This document shows, piece after piece, positions 55,202 to 64,000 of a DNA stretch of 64,000 bases. The stretch comes from an uncultured Aquimarina sp. (GTDB taxonomy: Bacteria > Bacteroidota > Bacteroidia > Flavobacteriales > Flavobacteriaceae): positions 434,001-498,000 of the forward strand of contig CANLOW010000002.1 of the NCBI GenBank assembly GCA_947493035.1. Reading direction: 5' to 3'. The notes under the pieces are model-generated. The model worked only from the letters and a program-made list of their open reading frames with translations. It made no database searches and had not been told where the DNA came from. Made by a program: the position numbers and the translations under genes. The stretch's first letter is position 1. The number at the start of each line of letters is the position of its first letter.

Positions 55202-55792
55202 TTACTCTTCATTAAATATATGTAACATCGCATACTGTAAAAGAGTAATCGATTTACCATCTATAATTTCACCCTTAGCAATCATATTATAGGCTTTTTC
55301 AAATGGAAATTCTAAAACTTCGATTTCTTCTTGCTCTTCAATTGCACCTCCTCCATTGTTTATTTTCATAATGTCATCATATGGCGCTATAAAATAAGAT
55401 ACCTTTTCTGTTACTGCTCCCGGTGTCATGTAAGCATCATAAAGATGTTTTGGATTTTGGATCTGATAACCTGTTTCCTCTAAGGTTTCTTTAATGATAC
55501 ATTCTTCCGGTTCCAAGCCATCTAATAAACCAGCGCAAACTTCTATAGACATTCCTTTTTTCAATCCTTCATTCAGATACATTGCTAAACGAAATTGCCT
55601 TGTCATAATAACACTTCGCTTCTTTAAATTATAAAGTAGTATAGCTGCACCACTACCTTTATCATAAATTTCTCTTTCCTGTTGTTCTACTTCCCCATTT
55701 ATCTTTTCGTAGCCAATAGTATATTTATGAAGTATATAATGATTATCAGATAAAAGTTTTTTGGTACGAATATCTATTTTAGGATCGTGCAT
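55202..55792 (-). CDS. nudK: NUDIX hydrolase, NudK-like
   Basis: 196 residues. Nudix box GLLDGLEPEECIIKETLEET followed by GY, with Lys in place of the canonical Arg (KETLEE instead of REUxEE). The front part (GSGAAILLYNLKKRSVIMTRQF) and LYDAYMTPGAVTEKV match the GDP-mannose pyrophosphatase NudK group. It hydrolyses a nucleoside-diphosphate sugar or similar compound. Likely single-gene. Confidence 0.88.
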   Translation of the reverse strand: MHDPKIDIRTKKLLSDNHYILHKYTIGYEKINGEVEQQEREIYDKGSGAAILLYNLKKRSVIMTRQFRLAMYLNEGLKKGMSIEVCAGLLDGLEPEECIIKETLEETGYQIQNPKHLYDAYMTPGAVTEKVSYFIAPYDDIMKINNGGGAIEEQEEIEVLEFPFEKAYNMIAKGEIIDGKSITLLQYAMLHIFNEE

Positions 55793-55896
55793 TAAAATTT
55801 ATTTTTAGACTTTATGGTAAATATATGAAGTATAACATCTAGCAAAAAATGTAGATCCAGATACCTGAAGCTAGATAAGTGCTCAAGGCATTTATA

Positions 55897-56011
55897 GGAT
55901 CAACCCAAAAGGTTGTGGGCAAATCAATCGTCATTCCTTCGTAGGAAGGAATCTCTTCAAATAGGTCAATTAGGTTAAGTAAATATCCTTGATGGTATCC
56001 CGTATCAGGTA
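55897..56011 (-). repeat. Dispersed intergenic repeat, copy 2
   Basis: Inverted relative to copy 1 at 18404-18528. Core includes TCGTCATTCCTTCG and AGGAAGGAATCTC, a likely hairpin. It ends about 100 bases before the transposase remnant. Confidence 0.75.
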
Positions 56012-56109
56012 CATTGTTGTCCGGGAAAAAAAGAGCTAGTTAAAAAACTAGCCCCAAGTTGTTATATTTAAGTTATCACACAAAAAATATAATCAACATA
56101 CCTAAAAGT

Positions 56110-56870
56110 ATATATTTTACCAGACAGCCAGTATTCACACAACTATTGAAATTCATAAATCGGGGCGCTATTCAAAAAATAGCACAAAAAAAAGTTCTGA
56201 CAAATACCATAAAACCTTTACAACTTATTCTCATTTAATCACAATGCTTTATTGTTGCTTCAATAAATGTAAAAGTAGTAGAGAAGTTGTAAGTGGAATG
56301 AAAGCTTGCTATCATAAATTAAATCATTTAGGACTTACAAAAGTACCAAGCAAGAGCACTTTATACGAAGGAAATCAAAAACCTGATAGTGCTGTTTTTG
56401 AAAAGATTTACATGCATATATACCACCAATACCGACACCTTTTACCGGACAGCCAAACAAGCTTCAAGTCTAAATTATACATTGCAGATGCTTCCGTGAT
56501 TAGTTTACTCCAGCAAATTCTAAAAGCTACTAGTATGGGCAAGTAAAACGGTAAAAGAAAAGGAGGCATCAAGGTACACACCTTGATGAATGCTCATCAA
56601 GATGTAGCTTGTCAAATTGAATTCACCTCTGCTAGAGCTAATGATATAACCTTAATAAAGAAGATTCAGCTTGCAAAAGGTGCCTTTATTGTTTTTGATA
56701 AAGGATATGTTGACTATGGGTAATACAAAAGAATCCATGAAACAGGAGCTTACTTTGTAACTCGTCAAAAGAAAAGTCCTTATTATGACATTATACAAGA
56801 AAATAAAGTGTCTGAAAAAAGTTTTGATGAAGGAGTAAGAAAAGATCAAATTAGTAAGGGTATCAAATAA
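56110..56870 (+). pseudogene. Broken IS4-family (DUF4372) transposase
   Basis: Decayed transposase. Opening in one frame as TRQPVFTQLLKFINRG, then a frameshift in an A8 run (about 56186-56193) leads to SSDKYHKTFTTYSHLITMLY in the next frame. In that frame follow CFNKCKSSREV, KLNHLGLTKVPSKSTL, LYIADASVISL (first Asp of the DDE triad), NGKRKGGIKVHTL and FIVFDKGYVDY (second Asp). Internal stops are at 56544 and 56721; the frame ends at 56868. The part with the final catalytic Glu is missing. Terminal inverted repeats were not found. Confidence 0.85.
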
Positions 56871-57024
56871 TTCTCATTAGAAAATAATAAACTTGCTTTA
56901 GCCGGATTCAGAACTATAATTTTTTCTTTAATGAAAAGACTCTTTAATATTGATGAATTAATAACTGAAATAATTTTGAAGCGCAAATGTAATATTTCAC
57001 ATTGCTTTAAATGTTTTCAGAATA

Positions 57025-57564
57025 TTAAATATCGTTTCTTGAAAAACGAATTATCTCATTATTCTTTATAGAAAAAGACCTTTTACCGCTATAACCTCTA
57101 TCTTTTAGCATTTTCTGTAGTAGTAAAAACAAAAAACCATGACCAATAATCAGTATATTCTGATTTTCAGATTCTAGTTTATTTATAATTTTTTCAATTC
57201 TTTTAAAAGTTTCTTTCTTCGTCTCTGGTTGACTATTTCGGTTTATCAACCATTGTATTCTTGCTGCTAAAAACCAGATTACAGTAGGTATTTTAACCTT
57301 GGTTTTACAAAAAGCTTTTAAAGGTACTTCGTTCAGTAATGCTGTACTGACTGGCTTTACTTCTGCATCTACCAAAGAGGCAGTTTCTATACTTCTAGAA
57401 AGTTTACTCGTATAAATTTTAGTAGAACCAACTTTTATTTTTAAAGGTTTCTGAAGAATCGAACTACTGTCATACATTCTACAAGCTTTTTCAAATCCAT
57501 AAGAATCATAAAAAAACTTCCATTTAAATTCAACTTTTGAATGTCGCATCAGATGAAACTCCAT
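57025..57564 (-). CDS. Histidine phosphatase family protein
   Basis: 179 residues. The N-terminal MRHSKVEF carries the RH catalytic pair of the phosphoglycerate-mutase-like superfamily, and ILIIGHGFLFLLL holds the second His. Smaller than most, close to the SixA/CobC group. Substrate unknown. It follows the aminotransferase gene by three bases and probably shares its transcript. Confidence 0.85.
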   Translation of the reverse strand: MEFHLMRHSKVEFKWKFFYDSYGFEKACRMYDSSSILQKPLKIKVGSTKIYTSKLSRSIETASLVDAEVKPVSTALLNEVPLKAFCKTKVKIPTVIWFLAARIQWLINRNSQPETKKETFKRIEKIINKLESENQNILIIGHGFLFLLLQKMLKDRGYSGKRSFSIKNNEIIRFSRNDI

Positions 57565-57567
57565 CTA

Positions 57568-58743
57568 CTATTTAGTATTTAAAACATTCAATATGATTTC
57601 GCTCCCTTCTTTTATTTCATTCTTAGAAATCGTTAATGGTGGAGTGATACGGACAGCCCGTTTTTCAAATAATAAAAAAAATAGAATCAACCCTTTTTCT
57701 TGACATTTCATGACTAAGTCAGTCACTTCTTCAGGGCTTTCTAACATAATCACTAACATCAATCCAACACCTCTTACCTCTTTAATTTTAGGATGTACTA
57801 ATAGCTGACGAAATAGCTGCTCTTTCTCTAATGCTTTTTGCATTAGGTTTTTCTTTATAATGGTCTTTAAGGTAGCATGACAAGAAGCAGCAATTACAGG
57901 ATTTCCTCCGAAAGTAGTAATATGCCCCAACATTGGGTTTTCTTTCAATAAATCCATATGTACAGAAGAAGCTGTAAAAGCCCCAACAGGCAAACCTCCT
58001 CCTAATCCTTTCCCTGTTACTACAATATCCGGAACCACATCATAGTTCTGAAAGCCAAACATTTTCCCGGTTCGACCAATACCAGGTTGTATTTCATCTA
58101 AAATCAATAGGGCTCCAACCTCTTCACAACGTTTTTTAACTTTAGCTAGGTAATTATCTTTTGGCTGAATAAAACCAGCGCCTCCTTGAATGGTTTCTAA
58201 AATTACACCTGCAGTTTTAGTTGTAATCTTATGTATATCTACTTCGTTATTAAACGTTATAAATCGTACATCTGGAATCAAAGGCCGAAAAGCTTGTTTT
58301 CGCTCTTCGTATCCCATAACACTTAAAGACCCCATGGTATTACCATGATAAGCGTATTTAGCTGCTATAATTTCACTACGTCCTGTTACTCGTCTTGCTA
58401 GCTTTAAGCTACCTTCAATGGCTTCAGTTCCAGAATTTGTTAAATATGTTTTTTCTAATGGTGCAGGTAATAGGGATGAAATAAGCTTGGTAAGCTTAAT
58501 TGCTGGTTTTTGGATATATTCTCCATAAACCATAACGTGCAAGTAAGTATCTAATTGCTTTTTTACAGCTTTCACAACAGCTGGATGCCTATGTCCCAAA
58601 CTACAAGCCGAAACTCCTGCTACAAAATCTAAATACTTTTTCCCGTTAGTATCATAGATATAACTTCCTTTGGCTTTTTTGACTTCCATTGCCAATGGGA
58701 AAGGGGTTGTTTGTGCCTGATATTTAAAAAAATCTTCTTTCAT
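57568..58743 (-). CDS. Class III PLP-dependent aminotransferase
   Basis: 391 residues. GEYIQKPAIKL, LTNSGTEAIEGSLKLARR, LILDEIQPGIGRTGKMFGFQ and the PLP-lysine segment VVTGKGLGGGLPVGAF show a fold-type I, class III enzyme (ornithine, acetylornithine or 4-aminobutyrate type). The exact amino donor cannot be chosen. It is in an operon with the OstA-like gene (two bases) and the phosphatase gene (three bases). Confidence 0.92.
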   Translation of the reverse strand: MKEDFFKYQAQTTPFPLAMEVKKAKGSYIYDTNGKKYLDFVAGVSACSLGHRHPAVVKAVKKQLDTYLHVMVYGEYIQKPAIKLTKLISSLLPAPLEKTYLTNSGTEAIEGSLKLARRVTGRSEIIAAKYAYHGNTMGSLSVMGYEERKQAFRPLIPDVRFITFNNEVDIHKITTKTAGVILETIQGGAGFIQPKDNYLAKVKKRCEEVGALLILDEIQPGIGRTGKMFGFQNYDVVPDIVVTGKGLGGGLPVGAFTASSVHMDLLKENPMLGHITTFGGNPVIAASCHATLKTIIKKNLMQKALEKEQLFRQLLVHPKIKEVRGVGLMLVIMLESPEEVTDLVMKCQEKGLILFFLLFEKRAVRITPPLTISKNEIKEGSEIILNVLNTK

Positions 58744-58745
58744 GA

Positions 58746-60446
58746 TCAGTTCTCCTTCTCTTCCCCTTCTTGGGTATCTTGAAGTTTTACATCCTTATAC
58801 CTTGAATTATCAGATCTATAAGAAGCTATACGTTTCAAAGTTTCTTCATCAAAAAAGTCTTTTTCTTCCTCTGGCACAGGAATCCCTTTAATCTTAATCA
58901 ATTCAAAAGGTTGCTCTCCTTTAAAAAGATCTTTTTTAGATTTAATTTGTTCTTCTCCTCTCCAGTGAAGCCCTTTCAGTTTCTGAGCATTCAATGGTAA
59001 ATTCCCTTCCTTATATAGTGTTCCTTCTACATCTTGATAATAATATATATCAGTAATATCTTGTTCTTCAAATAAGATTTTTATTTTACTACAAATCACC
59101 TTATTAATTCCTACAAGATCTAATGTAGACTCATCTCTTTGAAAATAAATAGTCTCCGTATTCTTATCAATATCAACCTGTCTCAATTCATCATTCTCGA
59201 ACAAACCATATAAAATCGCTCCTTTAACTTGATTGAAACCTTCTTTCAAGGTATCCTGTTGTACTAGAAAACTATTATTGAATACTTTTAGTGAGTCTAA
59301 TTTATTTGTTTTCATATTAGATATCAACTGTATTGTATCACCTGTCATTTGATTGGCTCCAGACCACAAAATAGGCTTATTGAACATTTTAGTATATCCT
59401 GTTTTTTGAACAACACTAATAGAATCACATTTTCCGCTCATATCTTTTTTGTACATACGTACATCATAGAACCCTCTTAACAACCTATCTTGAGGTTTTC
59501 CTGTGACCATAATCGTATCACTATGTATAAATATGGAATCTTTTTGCTGTTTAGAGATCGCCAATGCATGCTTGGTAATAAATACCGAATCTTTAGCTTT
59601 AAATACTTCAGCATAATGTCCTTTTATCACACTTTGATTGGCAGTATCCAATACACGAATATTATTAGTTGCCGAAGCAAAGCTTTTATTACTATCATAG
59701 TAAATACTATCTCCAAATACTTGTCGATTATCATAATCGATTCTTGCATTTTTAATAGCATAACCTATAGCAGTCTTTGTATCGTAGTACCCTCTTTCAC
59801 AATACAAAGTACTTCCCGGGCTTTTTACAGTAGATTTTCCATACAAATAAGCTTGACCAGTTTCAGTATAATAATCTAAACGTTCTGAATCGACTGTGTT
59901 TTCATGATTAACAATACTTACATCTTTAGAAAAAATGTACTTTTTTCGATCAATATAATAACGTCCTATTTTGCTTTTCAACGTATTGGTCGAATCTTTT
60001 ACGATACCACCGCTTCTATAATAAGCTTGTTGACGTAATTTGTCATAAAACAAAGTATCTGTCGTCAATGTGTTTTCTGGGGTTTCTAAAAACACATTAG
60101 TACTTGCAAAGGCAAACTCAGTATTTCCATTATACTCTGCATAATTGCTTTTCATAATAATGGTATCTCCTTGATTCATCTTTACATTACCAAAAGCTTT
60201 CACAAAACGTTCATTTCCGTAATGCACTGCTTGATCACACCAAATTTCCATACCTTGATGTTTTAAGTACACTTGGTTATCGACTTTACTTAAAAGCGTA
60301 GCACCAGGAAAGTTTTCTTCATCAATTTCCAAACGATCGGAAACCACATCAATCACCCTACCTTCTTGGGCAAATCCGTTAAAACAAATTATCGTCCCTA
60401 TCACTAAGAACTTTATATAACTGAATGTATTATTCTTTTTAATCAT
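58746..60446 (-). CDS. OstA-like LPS-export protein
   Basis: 566 residues from ATG at 60446. The frame extends 16 codons upstream, but those (MYLSFLTRKGIS and on) come from a dispersed repeat, so the later start is used. Signal peptide (IKFLVIGTIICFNGFAQ), then OstA/LptA-type beta-jellyroll repeats with phrases such as VKMNQGDTIIMKSNYAEYNG and RLDYYTETGQAYLYGKSTV. Proteins of this family in Bacteroidota probably carry lipopolysaccharide across the periplasm. Operon with aminotransferase and phosphatase genes. Confidence 0.9.
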   Translation of the reverse strand: MIKKNNTFSYIKFLVIGTIICFNGFAQEGRVIDVVSDRLEIDEENFPGATLLSKVDNQVYLKHQGMEIWCDQAVHYGNERFVKAFGNVKMNQGDTIIMKSNYAEYNGNTEFAFASTNVFLETPENTLTTDTLFYDKLRQQAYYRSGGIVKDSTNTLKSKIGRYYIDRKKYIFSKDVSIVNHENTVDSERLDYYTETGQAYLYGKSTVKSPGSTLYCERGYYDTKTAIGYAIKNARIDYDNRQVFGDSIYYDSNKSFASATNNIRVLDTANQSVIKGHYAEVFKAKDSVFITKHALAISKQQKDSIFIHSDTIMVTGKPQDRLLRGFYDVRMYKKDMSGKCDSISVVQKTGYTKMFNKPILWSGANQMTGDTIQLISNMKTNKLDSLKVFNNSFLVQQDTLKEGFNQVKGAILYGLFENDELRQVDIDKNTETIYFQRDESTLDLVGINKVICSKIKILFEEQDITDIYYYQDVEGTLYKEGNLPLNAQKLKGLHWRGEEQIKSKKDLFKGEQPFELIKIKGIPVPEEEKDFFDEETLKRIASYRSDNSRYKDVKLQDTQEGEEKEN

Positions 60447-60454
60447 AGAATGTT

Positions 60455-60486
60455 GGGATGAGATTCCTTTTCTTGTAAGGAATGAC
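60455..60486 (+). repeat. Short relative of the dispersed repeat
   Basis: GATGAGATTCCTT and AAGGAATGAC match the core of copy 1 (18468-18496) exactly on the same strand, with a changed loop. It lies directly upstream of the OstA start. Confidence 0.6.
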
Positions 60487-60584
60487 AAATACATCTTCTA
60501 AATACTATAAAGAATTTTATTTTTTCAATAGCATTTACAAAGACAAATGTATTTATAAAACGCTTATTCTACTAGATGTTGCAC

Positions 60585-61133
60585 CTATTTATTATTAACG
60601 TCTTCCCACTGACTTCTTACTAAACTATAGTATACATCATCCTGAATCAGTCCTTCTCTATCTACATAATGAGAATAGCGTATGCCTTCTTTTATTGCTC
60701 CTAGTTTTTCTATAGCCTTTTGAGAACGAATATTTCTAACATCTGCACCAAACTGAATTCTATTCAAGCTCAATTCTGAAAAACCATACGTAATTAACAA
60801 TTCCCTTACAGAAGCATTTAGTCCTGTACCTTGAAACTTTGTCCCGTACCATGTCCATCCTATTTCTGCTCTTTTATTATTAACGTCTAGTTTTCCAAAT
60901 CGGGTACATCCAGCTAAGGCACCTTGAACTTTATCGAATATTAAAAAAGGAATTGCCGTTTGATCTCCCTTAGCTTTTATTGTAGCAGCTATATATTCCT
61001 GTAAATCTTCTTCATTACGGATATAATGCCCCATATATTTCCAAATAGAATCATCATAGATAATTTCTCTTAATCCTTCCGCTTCTTTTTCTGTAAAAGG
61101 CAATAATCTAGCCCTTTCATTTTCTAAAATCAT
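60585..61133 (-). CDS. GNAT-family N-acetyltransferase (RimJ/RimL type)
   Basis: 182 residues. RAEIGWTWYGTKFQGTGLN is the acetyl-CoA-binding motif A, with LNRIQFGADVRNIRSQKAIEKLGA as motif B, typical of the RimL-like GNAT group. The acceptor is unknown. Monocistronic. Confidence 0.9.
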   Translation of the reverse strand: MILENERARLLPFTEKEAEGLREIIYDDSIWKYMGHYIRNEEDLQEYIAATIKAKGDQTAIPFLIFDKVQGALAGCTRFGKLDVNNKRAEIGWTWYGTKFQGTGLNASVRELLITYGFSELSLNRIQFGADVRNIRSQKAIEKLGAIKEGIRYSHYVDREGLIQDDVYYSLVRSQWEDVNNK

Positions 61134-61170
61134 AGTATTATTAATTAGTATTCAATATTTACATTAAAGC

Positions 61171-61203
61171 AAGAAACCTCGTAGCCGAGCTACGAGGTTT
61201 CTT
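61171..61203 (-). terminator. Strong hairpin ending a candidate small transcript
   Basis: Perfect 15-base stem AAGAAACCTCGTAGC (61171-61185) and GCTACGAGGTTTCTT (61189-61203), three-base loop. It is separate from the mscS-family terminator at 61386-61415, so a second transcription unit is expected between them. Confidence 0.85.
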
Positions 61204-61232
61204 ATTATTCAAATACAACAAGAAGGCGTAAC

Positions 61233-61286
61233 TCATTCGAGAAATGCTGGTTTACTAATCTTCTTATTGCTTTTTTTCATTTGCAT
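61233..61286 (-). CDS. Candidate 17-codon ORF in a small transcript
   Basis: ATG at 61286 to TGA at 61233 gives MQMKKSNKKISKPAFLE. The start is four bases after a TATGTTTG promoter element, as for other near-leaderless genes here. It may be a real microprotein, or the transcript could be a non-coding RNA. Confidence 0.35.
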   Translation of the reverse strand: MQMKKSNKKISKPAFLE

Positions 61287-61290
61287 GTAA

Positions 61291-61323
61291 CAAACATATT
61301 ATTTTTAATCTAGATACTACAAA
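61291..61323 (-). promoter_or_regulatory. Promoter of the small transcript
   Basis: Minus strand TTTG (61320-61323), 21 bases, TATGTTTG (61291-61298). Both elements and the spacing match the Bacteroidota sigma factor consensus. Confidence 0.65.
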
Positions 61324-61385
61324 AGAGTTTCAAATTTGTTAAAAAAATGGACACTCTAAAAACAAATACCCTTTTAAAAACAAAA

Positions 61386-61415
61386 AACACGCTTAGGAAC
61401 TAACCTAAGCGTGTT
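61386..61415 (-). terminator. Terminator of the mechanosensitive-channel gene
   Basis: 12-base stem AACACGCTTAGG (61386-61397) and CCTAAGCGTGTT (61404-61415); on the minus strand followed by TTTTGTTTTT. Confidence 0.9.
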
Positions 61416-61444
61416 AAAGAATTATAAAAAAGTAGTTTCCTTAA

Positions 61445-62632
61445 TTACTTTTTTCTGAATTTGTTCAAGATATCCTTCATATGTTCACCAGCAGCTTCAC
61501 GCCCACCTAATCCGTAAGCTAATGCTATAGTAACTGCTATAGCACCAATAATCGCTGTAAAAGCAATTTCTACAATACTATTTGCTATACCCATTGTTCT
61601 TAAAGAAATAGCTAAAAATAATGCTATGATAGCTCCTTTAGCAATAGATGCTATGAATTTGTTATCGTCAGACTTAGAAAGAATGTTTCCAACAATATTT
61701 GCGATAAAGTTTCCTAAAACTAAAATGATCAATCCGAAGAAAATCTGACCTGATAAATCTAAAATTGTTTTTAAAATTTCATTTAGTTGTGGTAAATCTA
61801 ACTTACCAACACCAATTGTAATTCCTGTAAAAGCTAAAAAGAAATAAGCTAAACCACTTAATATTTTAGATAATGATTGCTTTTCTCCAATCATTGAACC
61901 TATTTGTAATCTATCTGCTAATTCATCTGTTCCAACACTCTTTAACAAATCTGATAAGAAATTTGTTAAATACTTACCTCCTATTACAAAGATTGCGATA
62001 ATTACTCCTGCAGCTAATACTTTAGGGATCATCCCCATTACAGTATTTAAAATACCATTTGCTGGTTCACTGATAGCATTGATATGTAAAGCATTTAAAG
62101 CTTGTATTACAAAAGGGATAAAAATAATTGCAAAAACTATCTTCTGAATAACAGCTACAAACTTCTCTGTGTCTTCGATTTTCAACTTACTAGCAATACT
62201 CTGTACAAATGTTGATCCTAATCCGATTAAATTAGAAACCACTTTTGCTAAGACATATCCTACAAAACCGATTAAACCTGCTGCTATTAAATTTGGTAAG
62301 AAACCTAAAAATTCATTTAGCATATTCTTTACTGGATCTAATACGCTTTCCATTCCAAGTGTACTTAATACCAATAAAAGCACAAAAAGCATAACAATAA
62401 AGTACACAAAACTTGAAATAAACCCTTCTGGATTCACTTTCGAATCGCTTCCTTTAAATAACTTATTATCTAAATCTGTTTTCTTTAATAGTTTTCTAAC
62501 TAATTTTTTGATTCCTTTAGCAACAATACTACCGATAATTAAAATTCCGATAGCGGCTAAAAGTGTAGAAATTTTCCCATCTAAGCCTATAAGCTGGAAA
62601 ATATCTTTAATTGAAGTAATAATTTTGTCCAT
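61445..62632 (-). CDS. CmpX-like mechanosensitive channel protein
   Basis: 395 residues with four or five repeats of the TM-helix motif seen in the MscS-related CmpX group: GFLPNLIAAGLIGFVGYVLA, GMIPKVLAAGVIIAIFVIGG, FFGLIILVLGNFIANI, and a first one at 15-45. The MscS beta domain is absent, so it is a helix-repeat protein more than a full channel. Inner membrane, envelope stress role inferred. Convergent terminator downstream. Confidence 0.88.
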   Translation of the reverse strand: MDKIITSIKDIFQLIGLDGKISTLLAAIGILIIGSIVAKGIKKLVRKLLKKTDLDNKLFKGSDSKVNPEGFISSFVYFIVMLFVLLLVLSTLGMESVLDPVKNMLNEFLGFLPNLIAAGLIGFVGYVLAKVVSNLIGLGSTFVQSIASKLKIEDTEKFVAVIQKIVFAIIFIPFVIQALNALHINAISEPANGILNTVMGMIPKVLAAGVIIAIFVIGGKYLTNFLSDLLKSVGTDELADRLQIGSMIGEKQSLSKILSGLAYFFLAFTGITIGVGKLDLPQLNEILKTILDLSGQIFFGLIILVLGNFIANIVGNILSKSDDNKFIASIAKGAIIALFLAISLRTMGIANSIVEIAFTAIIGAIAVTIALAYGLGGREAAGEHMKDILNKFRKK

Positions 62633-62891
62633 TTCTATGTAATTGATTGATTATTAGATTTATAAATATCGTCATTTTTATTCTAATATTAAAATTACCC
62701 TCTTCTTTTCAAGAACATTAACCGATAAAAATCGTTTTTTAACGACAATGTGTTATGTAAATTTTACATCAATAAATTGTTAAACGAAAACGTTGGAATA
62801 CGTTTTGATACTAAACTATAGAGATCTCGCAACAACTAAAAAAACAAGACTAACTGATTCTAATAGTATTAACTAAAAACCTATTATTATC

Positions 62892-63683
62892 ATGAAAAAA
62901 GAAGTAAGTGTTAAAAAAAGCCGAGTAATTGATTTTCAAATTACATTAATAGCCATTCTTTGCTTTGGGTATTGGATGTATGAAGTGTATGCTGTACCTA
63001 TTTCTAATCACAAAAAAATAGATCCTACTACAATATATACTTCAGATAGTCCCGATGTAGAAGACCCTTTTGGCCCTTTCGAAATAGAGCCTGAAGCAAT
63101 AGAAGTACCAAAAAGTAAACCTAAAATTCAACCTATAGATATTGTCAAACCTGTTGCAGATGATACTGTAGATAAAACTAAAGTTGATGATAAAACCGAA
63201 GAGAATGAACCTGAAACTCAAATAGAGACTAAAACAAAATCTCCTACAAAAAAGATTACAAAAAAAGTAGGAAAAAAGACAGCACCTATTAATAGTACTA
63301 AATCTGGAATTACTGGAAGTAATCAACCTATATCATCGAATGTTGTTGACATGTTCCCTGTTCATCCTGACTGCAAGAAGTATAGTAATAACCGAGATAT
63401 TTTAGAATGTTTTGAAAAGAAAATTCAAAGATTAGTACAGCGCAGATTCAACAACAGTATAGGAGTTGATCTTGGATTGAAAGGTAATCAACGTATCAAT
63501 GTTTATTTTGAAATTGACAAGCAAGGAAATATTTCGAATATTAAAGCTCGATCAAAACACAAAGCTCTAGCTAAAGAAGCTAAAAGAGTAGCTAAATTTC
63601 TTCCTAAAATGCAACCTGCACAGAAAAAAGGTGAAAAAGTAACGATGTCATACATTCTACCTATTACACTAGATATAAGATAG
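62892..63683 (+). CDS. TonB-like protein
   Basis: 263 residues. One N-terminal membrane helix (FQITLIAILCFGYWMYEVY), a Pro/Glu/Lys-rich periplasmic linker (about 40-150), and a C-terminal domain of TonB type: GNQRINVYFEIDKQGNISNIKARS then LPKMQPAQKKGEKVTMSYILPI. It probably transmits inner-membrane energy to an outer-membrane transporter, although no ExbBD genes are near. Confidence 0.85.
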   Translation: MKKEVSVKKSRVIDFQITLIAILCFGYWMYEVYAVPISNHKKIDPTTIYTSDSPDVEDPFGPFEIEPEAIEVPKSKPKIQPIDIVKPVADDTVDKTKVDDKTEENEPETQIETKTKSPTKKITKKVGKKTAPINSTKSGITGSNQPISSNVVDMFPVHPDCKKYSNNRDILECFEKKIQRLVQRRFNNSIGVDLGLKGNQRINVYFEIDKQGNISNIKARSKHKALAKEAKRVAKFLPKMQPAQKKGEKVTMSYILPITLDIR

Positions 63684-63695
63684 TGATTAAAATAA

Positions 63696-63736
63696 AAACC
63701 GTATCAAATTCTTAGCTAAAGAATTTGATACGGTTT
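63696..63736. terminator. Bidirectional terminator
   Basis: Perfect 18-base stem (AAACCGTATCAAATTCTT at 63696-63713, complement at 63719-63736), five-base loop. The minus-strand T run is better than the plus-strand one. Confidence 0.9.
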
Positions 63737-63763
63737 ACTAAATATCCTCTATGAATTATTTTA

Positions 63764-63997
63764 TTAATTGGCTAATTCAGATATAAACTTGATGCGGTAC
63801 AAACGCAATTCTTCTTCTTCATAATCTCCATCAAACTCATCCATTGCTTCATCAATACTATCAGTTTCAGCTTCAAGAAAATAATCATGTATCTCTTCTT
63901 GCTGATCTTCATCTAAATGGTCTTCTAACCAATAATCTATATTTAATTTTGTACCACTATAAACAATTGCTTCCATTTCAGATATAAACTCATCCAT
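63764..63997 (-). CDS. Small acidic protein, may be cut by window edge
   Basis: 77 residues from an ATG at 63997, three bases from the window edge, so the true start may lie further upstream. Strongly acidic helical sequence (LEDHLDEDQQEEIHDYF, AMDEFDGDYEEEEL) ending RIKFISELAN. Not recognised as a named family. Confidence 0.6.
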   Translation of the reverse strand: MDEFISEMEAIVYSGTKLNIDYWLEDHLDEDQQEEIHDYFLEAETDSIDEAMDEFDGDYEEEELRLYRIKFISELAN

Positions 63998-64000
63998 AGA

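Noticed and set aside
62169..62642. 157-codon plus-strand frame opposite the channel gene
   Set aside because: Shadow of the helix-repeat gene; Thr/Pro/Ile repeats follow from the antisense of Gly/Leu/Ile codons.
1..64000. tRNA, rRNA, CRISPR arrays, prophage or plasmid origin
   Set aside because: Looked for cloverleaf-like repeats, rRNA text, regularly spaced repeats, integrases and replication genes; none was found by eye.

Overview
The window looks like chromosome of a marine, AT-rich member of the Bacteroidota, most likely Flavobacteriaceae. The reasons are the Bacteroidota-type promoters (TTG, about 20 bases, TAnnTTTG), the near absence of Shine-Dalgarno sequences, several TTG starts, a type IX secretion sorting tail on an agar-degrading enzyme, many SPII lipoproteins, and family markers such as a putative porin, an OstA-like protein, DUF4293, DUF6787 and AcnB. 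Genus cannot be fixed from this sequence. No tRNA, rRNA or CRISPR array was seen.

Layout. 1-8,200: a truncated outer-membrane porin gene, rnhB with a lipoprotein gene, two secreted proteins of unknown role, lipB, and a DUF4293 membrane protein. 8,430-10,711: two metal ABC permeases with fused winged-helix tails but no ATPase or binding-protein gene beside them. 10,840-18,117: a Crp-type regulator with an SDR enzyme, a flavin-binding PNPOx-like protein, small lipoproteins, a HopJ-family protein, mutS2, a flavodoxin-fold reductase and a DUF6787 protein. 18,118-22,273: a long non-coding stretch carrying a dispersed repeat, then a multimodular GH16 agarase/porphyranase.

22,352-42,155 is the most unusual part: about 20 kb of thirteen genes plus SDR, all on the minus strand. 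Reading in transcription order it has an O-antigen-ligase/TPR protein; three repeats of a module (about 205-base leader, small exported peptide, hairpin, 6-bladed beta-propeller lipoprotein); then an RND adaptor, RND permease, TolC-type channel, its own signal peptidase I, a second RND permease, a transglutaminase-like lipoprotein and an SDR enzyme. The three peptides share an almost constant 41-residue N-terminal region ending in ANA-E, then diverge completely except for a Cys-x7-Cys pair. Each is preceded by a conserved leader element of about 70 bases and followed within 20 bases by a perfect hairpin. I read this as a dedicated system that makes, trims, exports and displays small variable disulfide peptides. 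It resembles the NVEALA-peptide/beta-propeller neighbourhoods of gut Bacteroides, but I know of no defined function.

42,578-64,000 is mostly housekeeping: acnB, an FtsX-type permease, a NamZ-like DUF1343 lipoprotein, a divergent YkgJ/methyltransferase pair with overlapping promoters, a metalloprotease lipoprotein, uvrD, a PilJ-domain protein, a NUDIX hydrolase, an IS4-type transposase remnant beside a second copy of the dispersed repeat, a phosphatase/aminotransferase/OstA operon, an acetyltransferase, a candidate small transcript with its own promoter and terminator, a CmpX-like mechanosensitive channel, a TonB-like protein and a small acidic protein cut by the window edge.
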